From: Euryarchaeota archaeon UBA623
GTDB taxonomy: Archaea; Thermoplasmatota; Poseidoniia; Poseidoniales; Thalassarchaeaceae
Assembly: GCA_002505325.1 (NCBI GenBank)
Contig: DAUV01000045.1
Location: 1-10,005, forward strand
Length of the DNA: 10,005 bases
Direction of reading: 5' to 3'
Every line of letters begins with the position of its first letter. Positions within the stretch are counted from its first letter, which is position 1. Positions 1-6,075 of the stretch are shown here, one piece after another. The notes under the pieces are model-generated. The model was not told where the DNA came from. It saw nothing but the letters and a program-made list of their open reading frames with translations, and ran no database searches. The position numbers and the translations under genes were made by a program.

Positions 1-383
1 ACCAGATTCTTCATGTGCATGTTGTCAGTGACGAATTCCCAATCTACCCAGCCGTCCCTGACTTCGAATGGGGTGTGGGGTAGCACCTCAGCCTCGATCA
101 GAGGCCGCAGGAACCCGCCCCCCCCTTTCATGATGGTGATGTTGATTTCGACCGAATCGGCGTGTTCATCGAAGAATAAGACAGCCTCGACCCCTGGGTG
201 TGAAGACAGTTCATCCTTGAACTTCTGCAGTCCGTACCCGCTGGCCCTCCCTCGAGCCGAGCCACGGCCCTTGGATAGGGCCATGTGCTCTTCTATTCGC
301 AAAATGATATGGTGGTTGGACCTCGAAACATCACCGGCCCAGTGACCGTCCGGCAGACGTATCGATATGTACAGATGCTGCAT
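1..383 (-). CDS. Probable HTH-10/Bat-type transcription regulator, N-terminal part (C-terminus outside window)
   Basis: A frame opens with ATG at 383-381 and stays open for 127 codons to the window edge, so the protein is truncated at its C-terminus by the window. It begins MQHLYISIRLPDG and later reads PFEVRDGWVDWEF. This beta-rich layout, with a ligand-sensing-like half ending near a 'PF-V-DG...W' segment, resembles the N-terminal region of archaeal bacterio-opsin-activator (HTH_10) regulators. The diagnostic C-terminal helix-turn-helix is not in the window, so the family call is tentative. A purine-rich GAGGAGCAGGGG lies just upstream of the start. The gene begins 31 bases after the stop of the CxCH membrane protein, so it is probably co-transcribed with it. 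A run of eight G (coding strand, about position 127) encodes part of a Gly4 stretch; the frame reads through correctly as given. Confidence 0.6.
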   Translation of the reverse strand, partial: MQHLYISIRLPDGHWAGDVSRSNHHIILRIEEHMALSKGRGSARGRASGYGLQKFKDELSSHPGVEAVLFFDEHADSVEINITIMKGGGGFLRPLIEAEVLPHTPFEVRDGWVDWEFVTDNMHMKNL

Positions 384-414
384 CGCCACCCCTGCTCCTC
401 TCAAGGCTCCTTCT

Positions 415-1068
415 TTATTCATCTTCGTCACTCACCTCTGTCCTCGCACCACCATGCGGGATGATGTGGACTATGATTAATGAGGCCGCAAGACCGAGCA
501 GGAACGGGGGCATCAAACTGGGCTCCCCCGCTCCAGGGGAATCGTCACTGGGTGGCCCCTTCATCAATCCGGTGAGCACCGACCACGCGTCGTCGGAATC
601 AGCGGTACCATCTCCATCTACGGTGTTCGCATACACGCGGTAACTGATGTCGCGGGCGTATGAGGATGGCGCAGTCCAGATGACAGTCCACGTCCTGTCC
701 ATATTGCCCGACTCTGTATGGGTGGCCTCACCGTCCACCACATGCACCGCATCGTCGAGTACAGACAGGCTTCCGGCATCCACATGCAGGTTGAATCCCC
801 CCAGGGCGCTGCCGTCCTCACTGACCGAGCTCAGGGCGGTGATTGAGATCTCGTACTTGACAGAGGCTTCCCACTTCTCTGGGAATCCTGTGACTTCTAT
901 GCTCACGCTGTCGCTAGCTATCCCTCCACCATGGCACAAGCAGCCGTGCTCCACCGCTTCTCCAGTGATGCCAATGGGATAGGACATTGTGGTGGGGGCC
1001 AAGACGGTGAAAATAATGAAGAAAAAGCATGCCAGCCATCTAAAGACACAAGGTCCCTTATTTTCCAT
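415..1068 (-). CDS. Membrane-anchored Reeler/choice-of-anchor-V-like protein with CxCH motif
   Basis: This 217-residue exported protein has an N-terminal hydrophobic signal (about residues 8-28) and the motif HGCLCHGG (Cys43, Cys45, His46) straight after it. A beta-sandwich domain of about 120 residues follows, then a Ser/Pro/Gly linker, a C-terminal membrane helix (about 186-204) and an acidic tail. The domain has the hallmarks of Reeler/choice-of-anchor-V proteins: GGFNLHVDAGSL, THTE, W..W.APSS and a VDGDGTADSDD segment. It closely matches the N-terminal domain of the adjacent oxidase subunit I, so the two are paralogues. CxCH is one residue shorter than the haem c motif CxxCH, so haem attachment cannot be assumed; copper binding or an electron-transfer role beside the oxidase is inference. 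The ATG at 1068 lies about 24 bases from a TATA-like GGTATACC, so the transcript may be leaderless. Function is not established. Confidence 0.8.
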   Translation of the reverse strand: MENKGPCVFRWLACFFFIIFTVLAPTTMSYPIGITGEAVEHGCLCHGGGIASDSVSIEVTGFPEKWEASVKYEISITALSSVSEDGSALGGFNLHVDAGSLSVLDDAVHVVDGEATHTESGNMDRTWTVIWTAPSSYARDISYRVYANTVDGDGTADSDDAWSVLTGLMKGPPSDDSPGAGEPSLMPPFLLGLAASLIIVHIIPHGGARTEVSDEDE

Positions 1069-1153
1069 CTAGACCCCCGAACATGGGTGGTATACCGAAG
1101 TCAATCACACTCGTCCCGAACATGTTCGGTTCATTCTGTTAGTGTGTCTACCA
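1069..1153 (-). promoter_or_regulatory. Intergenic promoter with CCGAACATGTTCGG palindrome upstream of the CxCH gene
   Basis: The 85-base gap between subunit I and the CxCH gene contains a perfect 14-bp palindrome, CCGAACATGTTCGG, at 1116-1129. A TATA-like GGTATACC lies at 1089-1096, centred about 24 bases before the ATG. A second half-site, CCGAACATG, lies at 1077-1085 on the other side of that TATA element. The spacing fits an archaeal promoter giving a leaderless or nearly leaderless transcript. The gene can therefore probably be transcribed independently of the oxidase operon. The palindrome matches sites in two other intergenic regions here, so it is probably an operator. Whether it activates or represses cannot be read from the sequence. 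Confidence 0.6.
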
Positions 1154-3319
1154 TCACTCAGTCATCTCAGGAAGCACATCGAAGTCGTGCTTAGGAGGTG
1201 GGGAGGAGGTGGACCATTCGAAAGTGGTAGCGTTCCAAGGGTTGTCACCTGCCTCATCGCCTGATTTCATGCTACGGATGAAGTTCCAGAAGAATATCAG
1301 CTGGGCTACGAATACCACCAACGAGCCGATTGTGGAGAACATCTGCTCGGTTGCCCAGCCAGTGCTTTCTTCGTAGACATAGATCCTGCGGGGCATGTCC
1401 CACATCCCGAAGAGTGGGATGAAAGTTAGATTGATTCCGAGGAAAGTAAGCCAGAAGTGCCACCAACCCAGAGTTCTATCCAGCATCCGGCCGAATATCT
1501 TGGGATACCAGTAGTAGATTCCGCCGAGAGTCATAACCGCAACAGAACCTAGGGTGTAGTGGAAGTGAGCCACAAGGTAGTAGGTTCCTCTGAGTTGAAC
1601 GTCCATCGCTAAGCTGGAGAGGTAAACTCCGGTAATTCCGCCAATTAGGAAGATACCAATTGCCCCCATAACAAACGCTAGAGGAAGTTTGGTGAAGTCA
1701 GGTTTTGATTTGTAGAAAGTACCCAATAGACTCAGGTACACTAGCCCGAAGGGCACAGTGATTAGTTCAGTCCCAATACTTTCGATTTTCCTGAAGGTTG
1801 GATCTATTCCAGTGATGAACATGTGATGGGCCCAGACGAGTACGCTGAGAACAGTTGCCACAGTCAAGGCCCAGAGGATTATTCGCCGGCCATACAGATG
1901 CCGTCGTACAAACGTCGGAACAATCTCCATTGCCATGCCTAGTCCAGGTAGCAGCACGACGTAGACCTCAGGGTGTCCAAAGAACCAGAAGATGTGTAGC
2001 CACCAAGTAGTACCATCAATGGAAGGATCGAAGAACATCGTACCGAAAACCCGGTCACCGACCAGCATCAACACCGCGCCTAGGAGTGCTGGGAATATCA
2101 CCAACATCAGAATTACAGTAAATAGCATTGTCCAAGTGTACATCGGCATTTGCATCAATCCCATACTGGGGATACGGTGTCTGAGAATTGTGACTAGGAA
2201 GTTGATGGTCGAAGCAGTAACGGATAGGATTAGCAGGACCAGACCCGCTCCAGCGAGAGACACCCCCGCACCAGGAGTGTACTCGATGCTAGTCAATGGC
2301 GAGTAGAAGGTCCATCCCACATTCGCAGCACCACCAAAGAAGAAGCCCGAGGCTGCAGTCAGTCCGCCTAGCACGTAGGCCCAGAACGAGAATGCGTTCA
2401 GCCTTGGGAAAGCCATGTCCCTAGCCCCAATTTGCAAGGGGACCATGTAGTTCGCAAATGCGAACGCCATCGGAGAGACGGCGAAGAGCACCATTACAGC
2501 ACCGTGCATGGTGACTGCTTCGTTGAACAACCCCCCTGTCATGAAGTCGTTATTCGGCACCATTAGTTGCAGGCGAATAAGTATGGATAGTGCTAGGCCT
2601 ATCACGGTGAAAATAATCGATGCCCACAGGTAAAGCAATCCGATGTCCTTGTGGTTAGTCGTGCTCAGCCAGTGGATGAGTTCGGCCTTGCCGAAGTTCT
2701 CCTTGCGCCACAGCACGATGACAATGTGCAGTATGATTACCAGCAGCGCGCCTACAATAATCAACCAGGCTGGCTCGTCTATGTCGATGAGCGATCCAGA
2801 GCCAGCGTTCACTCCCGCGACTTTGAACTCGAGAACGTTCCAGTGGTCTTCCGAGTTCGCTGTGGAATCACCATTCACCGAGTTCACCAGGAGGACGAAC
2901 TCAGCGACAACGTTGTCTGAGCTGGGTGTGACCCACTCGATTTGCCAAGCACGCTGGTCATTGCCCTCTTCGGTGTGTGTGGCAGAACTTTCCATAATCT
3001 GAACCGATTCGTCGATGGCGACCAGACTGCCTCGGTCGACCTTCAGGTTGAAGCCGCCGAGATTCTCTCCGCCAGCATCAGGCCCGCCAGTGAACGAGAT
3101 GTCCAAGATATAGGCCTCCCCAGCGACAAAGGTCTCCGGCAGACCTTCAATCGATGGAATCACGCTTTCATCTGCCACAGAGCTGTGGCAGCTACATCCG
3201 TTGTTGATGCTTGCACCGTTAATCCCCGACGGCAGAGCGCCTAACTGCGGAGTCAGGGCCAACAACAGCGATAGAGCCAGCAGGGCACCGAGGTAGTGCT
3301 TCTGTCGCATTGGGAGCAT
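1154..3319 (-). CDS. coxA: Heme-copper oxidase subunit I with fused N-terminal CxCH domain
   Basis: Catalytic subunit of an aa3-type (A-family) terminal oxidase reducing O2 to water in the membrane; 721 residues from ATG 3319. Residues 1-28 are a signal-like segment. Residues 29-170 are a Reeler/choice-of-anchor-V-like domain with GCSCH (Cys42, Cys44, His45). A membrane helix at about 184-204 leads into the oxidase core. Ligands present are heme a His272 and His587, heme a3 His585, and CuB His449, His498 and His499. Also present are the cross-link Tyr453, D-channel Asp301 and Glu451 (GHPEVY), and the MPRR arginines 644-645. The usual VPTGIK reads VPFGLV, removing the K-channel Thr and Lys; the usual Ser one turn after GHPEVY is Met464. 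The start is chosen because ATG 3319 overlaps the subunit II stop (TGATG), seven bases after GGAGGTG; a GTG at 3343 is less likely. Last gene of the III-II-I operon. Confidence 0.95.
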   Translation of the reverse strand: MLPMRQKHYLGALLALSLLLALTPQLGALPSGINGASINNGCSCHSSVADESVIPSIEGLPETFVAGEAYILDISFTGGPDAGGENLGGFNLKVDRGSLVAIDESVQIMESSATHTEEGNDQRAWQIEWVTPSSDNVVAEFVLLVNSVNGDSTANSEDHWNVLEFKVAGVNAGSGSLIDIDEPAWLIIVGALLVIILHIVIVLWRKENFGKAELIHWLSTTNHKDIGLLYLWASIIFTVIGLALSILIRLQLMVPNNDFMTGGLFNEAVTMHGAVMVLFAVSPMAFAFANYMVPLQIGARDMAFPRLNAFSFWAYVLGGLTAASGFFFGGAANVGWTFYSPLTSIEYTPGAGVSLAGAGLVLLILSVTASTINFLVTILRHRIPSMGLMQMPMYTWTMLFTVILMLVIFPALLGAVLMLVGDRVFGTMFFDPSIDGTTWWLHIFWFFGHPEVYVVLLPGLGMAMEIVPTFVRRHLYGRRIILWALTVATVLSVLVWAHHMFITGIDPTFRKIESIGTELITVPFGLVYLSLLGTFYKSKPDFTKLPLAFVMGAIGIFLIGGITGVYLSSLAMDVQLRGTYYLVAHFHYTLGSVAVMTLGGIYYWYPKIFGRMLDRTLGWWHFWLTFLGINLTFIPLFGMWDMPRRIYVYEESTGWATEQMFSTIGSLVVFVAQLIFFWNFIRSMKSGDEAGDNPWNATTFEWSTSSPPPKHDFDVLPEMTE

Positions 3320-3333
3320 CAGGCAACACCTCC
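3317..3333 (-). promoter_or_regulatory. Shine-Dalgarno and TGATG coupling site, subunit II to subunit I
   Basis: On the minus strand GGAGGTG (3333-3327) is followed by seven bases and ATG (3319-3317). The A of that ATG is also the last base of the TGA stop of subunit II. This fixes the start of subunit I and implies translational coupling, which would keep the two subunits in balance. Confidence 0.8.
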
Positions 3334-4053
3334 AGAATACCACATATCGAAGTCATCCTTCTCCATCACTTCTAACACACCTATCATGATGGTGTGTTCA
3401 TCACCACATAATTCGAAACACCTGACTGGGTATGTTCCAGTCTCCTCAGCCTGAATCCAACCGGTGTTCACACGCCCCGGTATCGCATCCACCTTGATCC
3501 GGTGTTCGGGCAGGGCATAGGAGTGGAAGACGTCACCACTCGTCACCTCGAAGACGACGGGCACATCCACCGGTACACGCAAAGGCTCTCCCGATGCGCT
3601 GGTGTAGGATATTCCATTGGGATACTGGTAGTCCCAGTAGTACTGATACCCCGTGATTTCGACAGTGAACGAGTCATCGGTAGTGTGCTCTTCGTGCTTC
3701 TCAAAGAAATCGATGGAATCGAATGTGACGTCGGAGAGCACTAACAGGAACAGGGCGATGACAATAGTAATGCCCCACGCGACCCTATTGTCTCCCCTCT
3801 CTTCCGGTCTCTGCCCGATTCTCATGTCATCACCCGATCCATCAGGTTCGGTTGTCAGCAGCCACAGGAAGTAGATGTACACCCCCATGCCTATCACAGT
3901 GCCTAGGCCCCAGTAAAGAGTGAACAACTCGTCATACACCTCAGCATGGGCCCCCGTGCCCCCAAGTCCCTGAAACCAGTTGAAGATGGAAGCGAAGGTC
4001 AATGCTAGGATGACGATGCTGGCGGAAATAATGCCAAATGTTCTCCTATCCAT
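3319..4053 (-). CDS. coxB: Heme-copper oxidase subunit II with CuA centre
   Basis: Electron-entry subunit of the terminal oxidase, 244 residues. The N-terminus has three hydrophobic segments (about 6-24, 43-66 and 92-108), one more than the usual two-helix hairpin; the first may be a signal or an extra helix. The external cupredoxin domain carries a full CuA site: His177, then C-x3-C-x3-H-x2-M as Cys212, Glu214, Cys216, His220 and Met223. The aromatic electron-entry segment is visible as GYQYYWDYQYP (135-145). No CxxCH haem c extension is present, so this is not a caa3-type subunit II; a separate donor, perhaps a cupredoxin, is expected (inference). The start ATG shares its A with the subunit III stop and follows GGAGGTG by five bases. 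An in-frame TTG at 4095 is rejected because it would overlap subunit III by 43 bases without a ribosome site. Confidence 0.95.
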   Translation of the reverse strand: MDRRTFGIISASIVILALTFASIFNWFQGLGGTGAHAEVYDELFTLYWGLGTVIGMGVYIYFLWLLTTEPDGSGDDMRIGQRPEERGDNRVAWGITIVIALFLLVLSDVTFDSIDFFEKHEEHTTDDSFTVEITGYQYYWDYQYPNGISYTSASGEPLRVPVDVPVVFEVTSGDVFHSYALPEHRIKVDAIPGRVNTGWIQAEETGTYPVRCFELCGDEHTIMIGVLEVMEKDDFDMWYSGGVA

Positions 4054-4065
4054 CAAATCACCTCC
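4051..4065 (-). promoter_or_regulatory. Shine-Dalgarno and TGATG coupling site, subunit III to subunit II
   Basis: On the minus strand GGAGGTG (4065-4059) stands five bases before ATG (4053-4051), within the overlap TGATG formed with the stop of subunit III. It is the same arrangement as at the subunit II/I junction. It decides the start of subunit II and suggests coupled translation. Confidence 0.8.
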
Positions 4066-4859
4066 AGATAGACGACGAGGAAGAGGACGATCCAAACGGC
4101 ATCGACGAAGTGCCAGTACATCGTGACAGCGCGGTAACCGTCGTGCCTGTCTGTAGACATGTACCCGTTACGCATCAGCACTGCTACCACGATGAACACC
4201 AGCAGCCCGACCAGGACGTGCAGTCCATGCAGCCCTGTCAGTGAGAAGAAGGCGGTGCCGTAGGGATGATCGCCCCACAGGAACCCGGCATTGGAGTACT
4301 CGTACATCTGGATTGCCAAGAAGGCCAAGCCCAATGCTATAGCCGCATAGAGCGACTTGCCCGCCTCTTGCAGACGCCCTTCGCTGTGAAAACCGGCTGA
4401 GTAGTGCGCGAGCACGCCCGAGGATAGCAGCAGGACGGTGTTCAGACCGACCAGAGCTATGTCGTGCTCCACCCCGGTCGCTGGCCATGAGCCCCCCACC
4501 GCACTTTCCCAACTCAATGTGTGCCAGCGGGCCCAGAACCAGTACGCGAAGAACGAGGCGAATATTATGCACTCGGTTATGATAATCCACACCATCGCCC
4601 ATGTGGCGTCCCCCCAATCCCCTGCCGAGGACCGAGTGGATCGGTAAGGCCAGAGGTCGACTTCTTCTCTCATCCAGTTAGATATCGAGAGCACGAGGAG
4701 TGGTATCCCGAGGACAGCGAGGGGCCATATCAGCAGTCCACCGAGACACAGCGTCACGGAGAGAGCGAGCATGATTGGAGCGAGACTGGAATGAACTTCT
4801 CCCTCTCCGGCTTTCTCAACATACTCAGACACAATGTTCTCTACTTCACTAGCGGACAT
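4053..4859 (-). CDS. coxC: Heme-copper oxidase subunit III
   Basis: A 268-residue integral membrane protein and structural subunit of the A-type terminal oxidase. Family signatures seen are WIIITECIIFASFFAYWFWARW-like helix III with Glu96, LNTVLLLSSG (139-148), the TGLHGLHVLVGL segment (208-219), and a C-terminal YWHFVDAVWIVLFLVVYL helix. The first 25 residues are polar and cytoplasmic. Residues 26-58 hold two closely spaced hydrophobic stretches; total length is close to the family norm for seven-helix forms. First gene of the operon, with ATG at 4859 preceded by GGTGAGGTC, a modest ribosome-binding match. Placing subunit III first and catalytic subunit I last is the reverse of the common bacterial II-I-III order. 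Regulation is probably through the palindrome at 4931-4948, 72 bases upstream. No heme-synthesis or assembly genes (ctaA, ctaB, Sco) occur in the window. Confidence 0.93.
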   Translation of the reverse strand: MSASEVENIVSEYVEKAGEGEVHSSLAPIMLALSVTLCLGGLLIWPLAVLGIPLLVLSISNWMREEVDLWPYRSTRSSAGDWGDATWAMVWIIITECIIFASFFAYWFWARWHTLSWESAVGGSWPATGVEHDIALVGLNTVLLLSSGVLAHYSAGFHSEGRLQEAGKSLYAAIALGLAFLAIQMYEYSNAGFLWGDHPYGTAFFSLTGLHGLHVLVGLLVFIVVAVLMRNGYMSTDRHDGYRAVTMYWHFVDAVWIVLFLVVYLEVI

Positions 4860-4982
4860 GACCTCACCGCTTGCTGGCTAGATACACAGAGCATTACCGA
4901 GTCGCCTGACAAGTTCGGTGATGCCATTAACACCGAACCGGTTCGGTGAGAATAACAACTCCCTCCTCCCTATCCGCGACCC
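4860..4982. promoter_or_regulatory. Divergent promoter region with perfect 18-bp palindrome
   Basis: This 123-base divergent intergenic region separates the oxidase operon (minus) from the secreted-protein gene (plus). It contains the perfect palindrome CACCGAACCGGTTCGGTG at 4931-4948 and an additional half-site GTTCGG at 4913-4918. Toward the oxidase operon, a weak TATA-like TTAATGG abuts the palindrome at 4930-4924. Toward the plus-strand gene, AATAAC at 4951-4956 lies about 27 bases before the GTG start, which fits a leaderless transcript. The palindrome sits beside both TATA candidates, where a regulator could affect either promoter. The core CCGAAC-N2-GTTCGG is shared with the site at 1116-1129. 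Confidence 0.6.
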
Positions 4983-5600
4983 GTGGAGGAACCATCAGGC
5001 CAGGAAACGCCCCGCCGACTCCTAATCTTTCCAGTGCTCCTGGCATTGCTTCTGGCGGTCTCGCCGATTCTTCTGTTCGGAGACGATGCGGACAGCGGGG
5101 CGGTCTTGAGAGAGGATCTATCCGAGGCGCAGTTAGAGACTCTAGCGGAACTCGACTTCGCGAGGACGCCTGCAGATGTGAGGGGAGGTATGACCGCATT
5201 GAACCAAGCTTTCCTTCTGGATTCTGGCTCACTGGTTGTGGCGGGGACGTGGGAAGGTTCACTGGAGCTTGGAAATTGGTCCGATGAGTCCGTTGGCGGT
5301 AGGGATCTCTTCGTAGCCGAGTTGACTACTGATGGAGATTGGTCTTCAGCCCATTTCGCTGGCTCTTCAGGCGAGGATTCTATCGCATTACTCTCGATAT
5401 CAGGAGATAGGCTGTCCGTATGGGGTCGGGTGAACGGCGAAGCACGATTCGCCTCTGAGATTCTCGACCATCACACTGGATGGTCACCGACAGCCTTCGA
5501 AGCACATCTCTACATTGACGAGGGTTGGCAGAGAGTCTGGCAGATAGACGATGAACTGCTGCCCGTTTCCTCAACCAGCCTGTGGTGCGGCTTCGCGTGA
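4983..5600 (+). CDS. Short secreted protein of unknown function, SBBP/propeller-repeat-like
   Basis: A 205-residue protein starting at GTG 4983. Residues 12-33 form a strong hydrophobic signal or anchor after an Arg-Arg, so it is probably exported. The mature part is acidic and rich in Trp, Ser and Gly. The stretch from about residue 83 to 155 (LVVAGTWEGSLEL, then GGRDLFVAELTTDGDW, then AGSSGEDSIALLSISGDRLSVWG) has the rhythm of beta-propeller repeats of the SBBP type ('FVAKLD-dG-W...aGg-g.D'). Only about one and a half repeats are recognisable, so it may be a shortened remnant of a larger secreted propeller. No catalytic residues were recognised. There is no clear Shine-Dalgarno; the start is placed by the hydrophobic signal and the AATAAC element about 27 bases upstream. 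It diverges from the oxidase operon and ends one base from the convergent CBS gene. Confidence 0.6.
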   Translation: MEEPSGQETPRRLLIFPVLLALLLAVSPILLFGDDADSGAVLREDLSEAQLETLAELDFARTPADVRGGMTALNQAFLLDSGSLVVAGTWEGSLELGNWSDESVGGRDLFVAELTTDGDWSSAHFAGSSGEDSIALLSISGDRLSVWGRVNGEARFASEILDHHTGWSPTAFEAHLYIDEGWQRVWQIDDELLPVSSTSLWCGFA

Positions 5601-5601
5601 T

Positions 5602-6027
5602 TCACATCTGCTCGAAAATCTGTTGCATCCCAACTATCAGATTCATAGTCTCCTCGAGACAACCCGTCTGAGTCACCCGGCCAATGATTTCGCCGTTCGC
5701 GTTTACCACGTATAGCCGACGAATCTCCTCCATCAACAGCATTTTCAGGACCGAACCTACGGGCAGATCCTCTTCGATAGTCACTAGGGGGTAACTCATG
5801 ATGTCACTCAATTCCATCTCAGAAGGGTCTTCACCCGGACGGAAGCATTTTCTGAGCAAGTCTCTCTCTGTCACAACTCCTTCAGGCTGCCCCCTACGGG
5901 TCACAATGACAGACCAGACTCCAGCATTATGCATGGATTCCATCGCCTCGGTGACTTTCGTACGTTCACTCAGGCAAACCACGTTATTGTCAATCATCTT
6001 GCTCATGCTGAATTCGAAATTCATCAT
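5602..6027 (-). CDS. Tandem CBS-domain protein
   Basis: A small cytoplasmic protein of 141 residues made almost entirely of two CBS domains (about 8-60 and 73-125). First domain: VTEAMESMHNAGVWSVIVTRRGQPEGVVTERDLLRK. Second: LVTIEEDLPVGSVLKMLLMEEIRRLYVVNANGEIIGRVT. Each keeps the family pattern of a hydrophobic strand followed by 'G-V/I-x-T-x-x-D/C-L'. Tandem CBS modules usually bind adenosyl nucleotides (AMP, ATP, SAM); the ligand here is unknown and no output domain is attached. The start is ATG 6027, after AAGGG; an in-frame TTG at 6045 is possible. It follows nirK by 48 bases on the same strand and is probably co-transcribed, suggesting an energy- or nucleotide-sensing role linked to nitrite reduction (inference). 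Confidence 0.85.
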   Translation of the reverse strand: MMNFEFSMSKMIDNNVVCLSERTKVTEAMESMHNAGVWSVIVTRRGQPEGVVTERDLLRKCFRPGEDPSEMELSDIMSYPLVTIEEDLPVGSVLKMLLMEEIRRLYVVNANGEIIGRVTQTGCLEETMNLIVGMQQIFEQM

Positions 6028-6075
6028 CCATCCCTTATCATTCAATTTCCTGCACTACAGAATAGGTTCCCGGCT

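Noticed and set aside
13..345. A 110-codon open frame on the plus strand
   Set aside because: The minus strand over the same bases carries a longer frame running off the window edge, with a ribosome-site-like sequence, a sensible composition and an operon position. The plus frame has Ser/Pro-rich antisense-type composition.
931..3190. Canonical c-type haem motif (CxxCH) in the two exported domains
   Set aside because: The spacing is C-x-C-H in both, so a standard covalent haem c site is not supported.
4053..4095. Upstream TTG start for subunit II
   Set aside because: It would overlap subunit III by 43 bases and lacks a ribosome site. ATG 4053 has GGAGGTG at ideal spacing and a TGATG overlap.
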